NCBI GenBank assembly: GCA_900548815.1
Contig: URLR01000006.1
Location: 1 to 55,458, forward strand
From: an uncultured Collinsella sp.
GTDB taxonomy: Bacteria > Actinomycetota > Coriobacteriia > Coriobacteriales > Coriobacteriaceae
DNA: 55,458 nucleotides
Direction of reading: 5' to 3'
Shown here: piece by piece, positions 49,946-55,458 of the stretch
How positions within the stretch are numbered: the first letter of the stretch is position 1
Layout: each line of letters starts with the position of its first letter
Program-made: the position numbers and the translations under genes
Notes under the pieces: model-generated
The model's database searches: none
Seen by the model: the letters and a program-made list of their open reading frames with translations, nothing else
What the model was told of the DNA's origin: nothing

Positions 49946-51853
49946 CTAGAGCTCCTTTTGCAGATAAAGGCCATGGTCATAAAATCCAAGATGGCGATAG
50001 TACTCGCGTGTGCCAATCGCGCTAATCACGTTGATGCGCGCATAACCCGCATCCCGGGCGATCTCGCACGCATGCTCTACGAGCAAACGCCCCAACCCGT
50101 GATGCTGCGCCGCCTGGCCTTGATCCCCCACGCGCGCCGCCATGCCATACACGTGCACCTCGCGAATCATCGCCTCCTCCGGCCCCGTTGGCAGCTCGTC
50201 CGCGTGCGTGGCAACAAACGAATGGTCGGGCAGCGACAGGCGCAAAAAGCCGGCGATCTTGCCTTCGGGAGTCACCCACTGCAAAAAGCGCTCGTGCGTC
50301 ACCGGCGTCTCGTACGTCACTTCCTCGTCAAGGGTCAACTCATCCAGGTCGGCACCCGCCGTGCTGATCTCGCGATAGCGAATCTCACGCACCGTCGCAC
50401 CGTCGCCCCGAGCAGCCAGGCGGTTCTCAACGAGCTGACGCAGGTTAGGTTTCTTGTTGCCCACCATAATGTCGTCAGAACTAAAGTCGCGGATCATGCG
50501 ACTGATGCGGCAGAACGCCGGCGTCACCACGATGTCATCGGCCAACACATCGAGCAGCTCTTCCTCGGTATAGGGGCGCCACTCGTCGCGCTCGTAACAG
50601 CCCACCAGACGCGAACCCTCGATGAGCGCGCACGGGTAGATCTTGACTTCGTCGGGCATAAAAGCCCCTTCGGTCATAAAACGCTCGTAGTCGCGCTTGT
50701 CCCCCTCGGGCGTGGCGCCCAGCAAGTTGAGCATAAAATGCGCGTGGATCTTAAAGCCAAACAGGCGCGCAAGCGAAAACGCACGCTCAATCTGAGCGAC
50801 CGTAATGCGACGCTCGTTAATGTCGAGCAGATGCTGGTCAAGGCTCTGGATGCCCATCTGGATCTTGGTGCAGCCCATGCGGCGAATGAGCGTAAGCGCC
50901 TGCGGCGTCACGGCATCGGGGCGGGTCTCGATAACGAGTCCCACCACGCGATGCTTCGCCGTCTCGTTGATGCGCTGCTGACGTTCGAGTTCCTCCATCG
51001 TGGCCATCTGCCACTCGGCGACCTCGCCCCACGGCGTGCCAGGGCCGTACAGCCGACGCACCGCACGGTTGTAGCCGCCCACGGCAGCATCCACGTACTC
51101 TTGCTCGCCAGCAACACCGTTCGCAAGCTCAACCTCGTCGGTCGCAATGCCGGCAGCCCGATAGCGCTCGCGGCGCTCCGCCACCACCGGCGGCAGCGCA
51201 TCGGCGGGAGCGTCATCGAGCAGGCGCCCCGCCTCGGCACGGCTGATGCCCGGACGCGCCAGCATGGGGTTAGCTGCCACGCCAGCAACGGCGTCATCGT
51301 TCAGCGCACGGAAAAGCTCCGACATAAACCACGTTTGATACCCTTGCGGATAGTCGCTCCAGGTACCGCCGAGCACAATGAGCTCGATCTTATCGGTCGC
51401 ATGACCCATCTGCGAAAGCGCCGTCAAACGGGCACTCACCTGCAGATACGGATCGAAGCAGTTTTGCTCTGCACGGGCGCACGCCGGCTCGGCGTGCAGA
51501 TAGCTCTTAGGCATGCGCAGATCATTGGGGCAAAACAGGCAATCGCCCGAGCACGGCCACGGCTTGGTGATAACGGTAATGGTCGCCACGCCCGAAGCCG
51601 TGCGGCGCGGCTTCATGCGCAGCACCTGCAGCAGTTGGCGTTCCAGATCGGAATCGACATTCCACGCAGCCCACCGAGCCGGCTCCTCACGTTTAACCCG
51701 CTGGTAGAACGGCAGCAGACGGCGCTTGGCCAAATCGCGTTTGTCGGCACCCTCACGGCGCGCCTCGGCATGTATCAGTTTGACGAGCGCCTTGTCGTCC
51801 ACGGTCTCGCCGTGACGCAGAGCCTCGAGTATGTTCAAGATAATCTGTTCCAT
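49946..51853 (-). CDS. elp3: Elp3-type tRNA U34 carboxymethyltransferase (radical SAM/GNAT)
   Basis: The 635-residue protein has a radical SAM domain with Cys101, Cys105, Cys108 (PCSGDCLFCPND) and a C-terminal acetyltransferase domain (GLGRLLVEHACEIARDAGYARINVISAIGTREYYRHLGF). Other typical parts are VLGGTWSDYPQGYQTWF, KIQMGIQSLDQHLL and VKIYPCALIEGSRL. Elp3 uses acetyl-CoA and SAM to make carboxymethyluridine at wobble position 34 of some tRNAs. Bacterial copies are scattered, so its presence is notable. The gene starts at ATG 51853 and ends exactly where the spermidine-synthase-like gene begins. Confidence 0.92.
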   Translation of the reverse strand: MEQIILNILEALRHGETVDDKALVKLIHAEARREGADKRDLAKRRLLPFYQRVKREEPARWAAWNVDSDLERQLLQVLRMKPRRTASGVATITVITKPWPCSGDCLFCPNDLRMPKSYLHAEPACARAEQNCFDPYLQVSARLTALSQMGHATDKIELIVLGGTWSDYPQGYQTWFMSELFRALNDDAVAGVAANPMLARPGISRAEAGRLLDDAPADALPPVVAERRERYRAAGIATDEVELANGVAGEQEYVDAAVGGYNRAVRRLYGPGTPWGEVAEWQMATMEELERQQRINETAKHRVVGLVIETRPDAVTPQALTLIRRMGCTKIQMGIQSLDQHLLDINERRITVAQIERAFSLARLFGFKIHAHFMLNLLGATPEGDKRDYERFMTEGAFMPDEVKIYPCALIEGSRLVGCYERDEWRPYTEEELLDVLADDIVVTPAFCRISRMIRDFSSDDIMVGNKKPNLRQLVENRLAARGDGATVREIRYREISTAGADLDELTLDEEVTYETPVTHERFLQWVTPEGKIAGFLRLSLPDHSFVATHADELPTGPEEAMIREVHVYGMAARVGDQGQAAQHHGLGRLLVEHACEIARDAGYARINVISAIGTREYYRHLGFYDHGLYLQKEL

Positions 51854-51865
51854 GTCCCCATTGTA

Positions 51866-51905
51866 AAGGCAAAGGCGCCGAAGCCCGTCACGGCTCCGGC
51901 GCCTC
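51866..51905 (-). terminator. Terminator of the HTH-DUF4097 operon
   Basis: AGGCGCCG-AGCC and GGCT-CGGCGCCT pair through 51873-51904. On the minus strand TTTGCCTTT follows. It lies between the DUF4097 stop and the elp3 start. Confidence 0.75.
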
Positions 51906-51950
51906 CATCAAAGAGCATGCCTATATGTACCGATCTCCGAAAACCGCATA

Positions 51951-52853
51951 TCACTCCGGATCAAACGACATGTCGCCCGAACCGACCTCAAAACGATACG
52001 TAGCAGACTTATCGCCGTTATCGAATTCAAGATTCAAAATGGTCTCGCCGTCGTAGCCAAGCGGAAGGAAATCGCTCTCGAAGTCGCCGCTGCCCAAGGT
52101 GAGGCTCGCCTTAAAGCCCGTCGAGTTCGGAACCGTCATCTCCACATCGCCCGAGCCCACACTCACGTCCATCGACTTCGCGGGGGCCTGGTAGAGCTCG
52201 AACGTCACATCGCCCGAACCGACCTCGGCATTCAGGGTATCGGTCACGGTGCCCGTAAACTCAACGTCTCCAGAGTCCAAAGTCAGGTTGAAGTCATGAC
52301 ACGCAATGCCCGCGACCGTCAGGTCACCCGATCCTACATTCGCTGTAATGCCCACCATGTTATCGGCAACTTCGCGCGGCAGTTCGACGGTAACCGTGCG
52401 GTCAATGGCACGCTCGTCATCGCAATCGAACTGGCGAATCTTGAGCGTAGAGCCCTTGATTTCGGCCAGGTTCTGGGTTGCCGCATCGAAGGCAACGGTC
52501 CCCGTTGCCACGCGACCGCTTTCAATTACGCGCACTGGCCCGCCGGAGACGTGTTTGACCTCGACCGTGCCCGACGTCACGTCCAAGTCAAGCGATGTGA
52601 ACGCGTCGGCATCAAACGTTTCGCTCGAAAGCTGCTGAGGCCGAGCGGAATATTTACCGCCATCGTTCATAAAATCGTCGTCGTCAACCACATCGTCCAT
52701 ACTGGACAAGCCGGATACAACATCGTCGAGATCCCACGGACCATCAAAATGAATCAATGTCCGCGAAATGCCAAAGACAAGTCCGATGATAAGCACAAAC
52801 GCTCCGATGCCAATGCCCAAGCGTCTCTTAGACTCATGCGAGAGCTTCATCAT
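51951..52853 (-). CDS. DUF4097 membrane protein with GSGD repeats
   Basis: The 300-residue protein has one membrane helix (LGIGIGAFVLIIGLVFGI, about 12-29) and an outer beta-helical part typical of DUF4097 with repeated GSGDV/GSGDL motifs at about 20-residue intervals (VGSGDLTVAG, VGSGDVTFEL, VGSGDVEMTV, LGSGDFESDF, VGSGDMSFDP). Such proteins are often paired with HTH or membrane regulators and may sense the envelope state. Its ATG overlaps the stop of the preceding HTH gene (ATGA). Function is unproven. Confidence 0.8.
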   Translation of the reverse strand: MMKLSHESKRRLGIGIGAFVLIIGLVFGISRTLIHFDGPWDLDDVVSGLSSMDDVVDDDDFMNDGGKYSARPQQLSSETFDADAFTSLDLDVTSGTVEVKHVSGGPVRVIESGRVATGTVAFDAATQNLAEIKGSTLKIRQFDCDDERAIDRTVTVELPREVADNMVGITANVGSGDLTVAGIACHDFNLTLDSGDVEFTGTVTDTLNAEVGSGDVTFELYQAPAKSMDVSVGSGDVEMTVPNSTGFKASLTLGSGDFESDFLPLGYDGETILNLEFDNGDKSATYRFEVGSGDMSFDPE

Positions 52854-53572
52854 TCATCACCCTCTTTGGCAATCGGCTCAGCGGTGGTCGCGGTAGCCAT
52901 GTCAGCGTCAACCGCTGTGGAAACGTCCTCCCCCTTAGTCCTAGCGACCGCCGGCACCGGACCAACCTGAATATCCCCGCGCGCCCAATCGCCATCGAGC
53001 GCACGCGCCACCCAGTGATAGATGGGAATCGTAAAGAAGATCAGTGCGGGAAAGGGGCTGGCACCAACCAGGAACATCAGTAAAAAGAACAGCAGCCAGC
53101 ACACGGCCCAATACGGGAACGACTGGAACGGGCCCTTCACCGGAGTCGAACCAACTGCGCCGCCACTCGTCGCCTGCGCCGTAGCGGCATTGGCGGCCTG
53201 CGCACTCCAGCTTGCCGCTTGCGCCGCCTTGGCCGCAGCATCACTCGCCTGCGTTGCCGCCTCGGTAGCGCGTGCCGCTGCCTCATGGGTGCGAGCACGC
53301 TCTGCCGCCTCGGCCTCGCGCTGGCGGGCGCGGTCCTCGTTCTCAAACTCGATATCGTCCTCGATCTCGTCGCTCGGATTGAGGAGCTCGTCCAAACTCA
53401 CGCCATAGAGTTTAGCGAGCGAGATCAGGTTCTCGGTATCGGGCGAGCTCTCCGCGCGCTCCCATTTACTGACCGCCTGGCGCGACAGCCCCAGCTTTCG
53501 CGCGAGCCCTTCTTGGCTAAAACCCTTGCTGCGACGAAGGTCGGCGAGCCGCTGCGCAGTTTCTACATTCAT
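52850..53572 (-). CDS. XRE-family HTH regulator with membrane segments
   Basis: The 240-residue protein has an N-terminal helix-turn-helix domain (RLADLRRSKGFSQEGLARKLGLSRQAVSKWERAESSPDTENLISLAKLYGVSLDELL, residues 8-65), an Ala-rich, probably coiled linker (about 75-140) and a hydrophobic part (WAVCWLLFFLLMFLVGASPFPALIFFTIPIYHWV) with two membrane helices. That layout fits a membrane-tethered regulator. AGGAGG precedes ATG 53572. It is cotranscribed with DUF4097 and probably regulates the pair or a linked promoter. Confidence 0.85.
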   Translation of the reverse strand: MNVETAQRLADLRRSKGFSQEGLARKLGLSRQAVSKWERAESSPDTENLISLAKLYGVSLDELLNPSDEIEDDIEFENEDRARQREAEAAERARTHEAAARATEAATQASDAAAKAAQAASWSAQAANAATAQATSGGAVGSTPVKGPFQSFPYWAVCWLLFFLLMFLVGASPFPALIFFTIPIYHWVARALDGDWARGDIQVGPVPAVARTKGEDVSTAVDADMATATTAEPIAKEGDE

Positions 53573-53689
53573 GGTTCCTCCTATGTGATGCCAGCCGTGC
53601 CGCCGGACCGTTTTCTTCTTAAGGCGCCTTGCACAGTTAAAAATCTATCCGCCACCGCCAAAAGCATGCCACCTATTCTAGTGAGATTT

Positions 53690-53718
53690 TTGACAACCGG
53701 CGGTTGCGGGTGCATATG
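53690..53718 (+). promoter_or_regulatory. TTGACA element with overlapping palindrome, candidate promoter/operator
   Basis: TTGACA (53690-53695) lies 17 bases from CATATG (53713-53718). CAACCG-G-CGGTTG (53694-53706) is a perfect inverted repeat within the spacer, a possible operator. It could control the methyltransferase gene, or bind the adjacent HTH regulator. Confidence 0.4.
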
Positions 53719-53762
53719 AGCTGCGGAAATGTGTCCAAACAAAGCAATGACCCGTAGCTTGG

Positions 53763-53792
53763 TTGTCCCCGTTGCGGCGTAAACGGTAGTAT
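53763..53792 (+). promoter_or_regulatory. Probable promoter of the SAM methyltransferase gene
   Basis: TTGTCC (53763-53768) and TAGTAT (53787-53792) are 18 bases apart. The predicted RNA start is near 53799, 40 bases before the GTG start. It also argues against an upstream ATG at 53791, which lies inside the -10 box. Confidence 0.5.
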
Positions 53793-53838
53793 GGTCGTAC
53801 TGTTTATTCCGCACCGCCAACGGAGGGAGTTCCGCGCC

Positions 53839-54711
53839 GTGAACCGCGATTTCGCCTCATCGCTCATCCAGCTCAACAATACGTTCTATCGCGAGCACTC
53901 CGCCTCCTTTTCCGATACGCGCCAGGCCCCGTGGCCCGGCTGGGTGCGCACCATGGACATCGCGCTCGAACAGCTCGACGTCGCCACGATCGAGCATCCC
54001 GTCCGCGTCTTCGATCTCGCCTGCGGCAATATGCGATTCGAGAACTTTGCCGCCGGCGGCGCACTTGCCGCCAAGGGCGTCGATGGCGCAAACCCCTCGG
54101 CAGATGCCAGCTGCCCGTTTGAGTTCTACGGCGTCGACTCATGCCAAGACCTGGCCATCGATGCACGTGGTCACGCCCTGCGCATTCCCAACCTGCACTT
54201 CCAGGAACTCGATGTGCTCGACGCTCTCATGAAGCTCAACCCCGCCGAGACGCCCGACGTGCTTTTCGACGCCCCACTCGCCGACATCTCGGTCTGCTTT
54301 GGCTTTATGCACCACGTGCCGTCATGCGAGTACCGCGTACGCGTGCTCGACGCCCTAGTGCGCCAGACACGCCCGGGCGGCATCATCGCCATCAGCTTTT
54401 GGGAGTTTATGAACGACGAGCGCATGGCGCGCAAGGCCGTTCGCGCCGAGGCCCGCGCCGAGCTCACTCCGCCTTTTGAGGGCTACGATTCCGCGCAGTT
54501 TGAAGCCGGCGACCACCTCATTGGCTGGCAAAACGACCGCCACGCCTACCGCTATTGCCACCACTTTGACGATCAGCAGATCACCGACCTGGTGCGCGGC
54601 GTCCGTACGTTCTACAAGAGCGGCGAGGTCCCCGTGCGCGAGCTTGAGCGCTTCCATGCCGACGGTCGCAGCGGAGAGCTCAACCGCTATGTGATTCTCA
54701 AGCGCCTGTAG
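53839..54711 (+). CDS. Class I SAM-dependent methyltransferase, Trm9/ALKBH8-like
   Basis: The 290-residue protein has a Rossmann methyltransferase core: VRVFDLACGNMRFENFAAG (motif I), EFYGVDSCQDLAIDARG (motif II acidic loop), LHFQELDVLDAL, and a post-I motif ISVCFGFMHHVPSCEYRVRVLDALVRQTRPGGIIAISFWEF. The order HH, then VR..ALVR..RPGG..I..W, and the later RYCHHFDDQQITDL resemble eukaryotic Trm9/ALKBH8, which methylates carboxymethyluridine in tRNA. The match is remembered, not computed; the protein may act on other substrates. The start is GTG 53839 behind GGAGGGAG. The nearby elp3 supplies the carboxymethyl group in such a pathway. Confidence 0.65.
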   Translation: MNRDFASSLIQLNNTFYREHSASFSDTRQAPWPGWVRTMDIALEQLDVATIEHPVRVFDLACGNMRFENFAAGGALAAKGVDGANPSADASCPFEFYGVDSCQDLAIDARGHALRIPNLHFQELDVLDALMKLNPAETPDVLFDAPLADISVCFGFMHHVPSCEYRVRVLDALVRQTRPGGIIAISFWEFMNDERMARKAVRAEARAELTPPFEGYDSAQFEAGDHLIGWQNDRHAYRYCHHFDDQQITDLVRGVRTFYKSGEVPVRELERFHADGRSGELNRYVILKRL

Positions 54712-54831
54712 GCACCGACGACTCGCCGCCGAGCCGCACCGCGTCTTTCGGGCAAACTATGCCCACCCCTTTTTTCAACCCATTGACGGAACGTGCAGCT
54801 ATGCGTTCCACACTTATGACCAAGGAGCCTC

Positions 54832-55419
54832 ATGGGAGCCGTCCACGTTCGCACGCCTAAGAACTTTGTGCTTGAGGGGCGCCTGGAGCGCTACGCCGAT
54901 GCGATTGAAACGAACCCCGAGGCCTATGCCGGAGATTGGCGCGAGGCCTGCGCGCCAGTTGGCAGCAAGCCCTTCGAACACCTTCACCTGGATCTTGGTT
55001 GTGGCAAGGGAACGTACCTTGTAGAGCGCGCGGCCCACGAGCCAAACACGCTCTTTATCGGCATGGACCAGGAGCCCATCTGCATCGCCTATGCCGCGCA
55101 GAAAATCTGCGAGCAGGAGCTATCAAACGCACTCGTCCTGCCCCGAGGCGCCGCATCGCTGCCGCAGTTATTTGCCGCAGGCGAGCTCGACGCCATCACC
55201 ATCAACTTTCCCACGCCGCAGCCTAAGGCCAAGCACGCCAAAAAGCGCCTCGTCCATCTCGACCATCTGATGCTCTATCGCCCGCTCTTTTCAGCCGGCG
55301 CCAACGTCACGCTGCGCACCGACAGCAAGCCATTGCGCGACTACGCCCTGGGCCAGTTTGCCGCGGCCGGCTACGACACGCTTTGGGTAAGTGACGACGT
55401 CCGCCGCGACCATCCCGAG
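54832..55419 (+). CDS. trmB: tRNA (guanine-N7)-methyltransferase TrmB, 3' end missing
   Basis: About 196 authentic codons are present. Motifs are HLHLDLGCGKGTYLVERA (motif I), NTLFIGMDQEP (acidic loop), LDAITINFPTPQPKAKHAKKRLVH (TrmB signature region NFPxPxxKxxHxKxR) and TLRTDSKPLRDYALG. TrmB makes m7G46 in tRNA. AAGGAG precedes ATG 54832. The authentic sequence stops at 55419; the following codons come from a sequencing adapter, giving a false ending LSLIHI with a stop at 55440. Full-length TrmB usually has about 20-30 more residues. Confidence 0.9.
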
Positions 55420-55458
55420 CTGTCTCTTATACACATCTGACGCTGCCGACGATAAGGC
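55420..55458 (+). other. Nextera/Tn5 sequencing adapter (artefact)
   Basis: CTGTCTCTTATACACATCT (55420-55438) is the 19-bp Tn5 mosaic end, and GACGCTGCCGACGA (55439-55452) completes the Nextera read-1-side adapter in reverse complement. TAAGGC (55453-55458) would be the first six bases of the i5 index; from memory it fits index S521. This is not biological sequence and should be trimmed. Confidence 0.97.

Noticed and set aside
53791..53838. Upstream ATG start for the SAM methyltransferase
   Set aside because: The ATG falls within the predicted -10 box and lacks a Shine-Dalgarno; GTG 53839 follows GGAGGGAG.
55420..55438. Tn5 transposon end
   Set aside because: The mosaic end is followed by library-adapter sequence (GACGCTGCCGACGA) and an index, so it is a preparation artefact rather than a mobile element.

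Overview
The window is a GC-rich stretch of about 55 kb with high coding density and gene content typical of the actinobacterial class Coriobacteriia. A gut species close to Collinsella is my best guess. That rests on a remembered impression of gene families, codon bias and terminator style, not on a search. The right edge is an assembly artefact: from 55420 the sequence is an Illumina Nextera/Tn5 adapter, so the window probably ends where a contig ends. The left edge may lie in the leader or spacer of a ribosomal RNA operon.

Layout. 1-2100: infC-rpmI-rplT translation operon on the minus strand, with a leader attenuator and an apparent AUA start codon for IF3. Next comes tRNA-Leu(CAA), with a second partial copy of its 3' end and terminator beside it. 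2100-5540: cytosolic transglutaminase-like protein, class II aldolase (fba), MBL-fold hydrolase. 5620-11290: bifunctional rel and a RecJ-RecQ-type fusion, a reduced form of the recJ-apt-rel-dtd-hydrolase neighbourhood. 11560-16110: BASS-family transporter, CutC plus a DUF4931 HIT/GalT-like protein, then a secreted/membrane propeller-like gene broken by one in-frame stop and bracketed by two copies of a 65-bp palindromic repeat. 16160-21340: complete branched-chain amino acid ABC importer (livJ, livHMGF) with hairpins between livJ and livH and a relic of a second livJ upstream. 21500-25720: homoserine dehydrogenase, a BaiA-like short-chain dehydrogenase, a four-unit palindromic array with exact 62-bp period, and a CPA2 antiporter.

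25900-38950: purL, an EamA exporter, a GGDEF protein, a KdgT-type permease, AzlCD, an HD hydrolase, and an operon of FAD-dependent lactate/glycolate-type dehydrogenase, EtfB and ferredoxin-EtfA that looks like an electron-bifurcating (confurcating) lactate dehydrogenase. 39290-43330: a cassette of small envelope and secreted proteins, one with a sortase motif, then a DUF554 membrane protein. 43420-49040: TerB-like protein, BrxD-like ATPase and Lhr-like helicase in one operon, matching the architecture of the anti-phage system Shango. 49060-55419: spermidine-synthase-like protein, bacterial Elp3, DUF4097/HTH pair, a SAM methyltransferase with Trm9-like features, and trmB, which runs into the adapter.

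Most genes are housekeeping or nutrient exchange. Those most worth following are the Shango-like defence operon, the Ldh-Etf operon, the possible Elp3/Trm9-like wobble-uridine pathway, the BaiA-like dehydrogenase, and the repeat families in the intergenic spaces.
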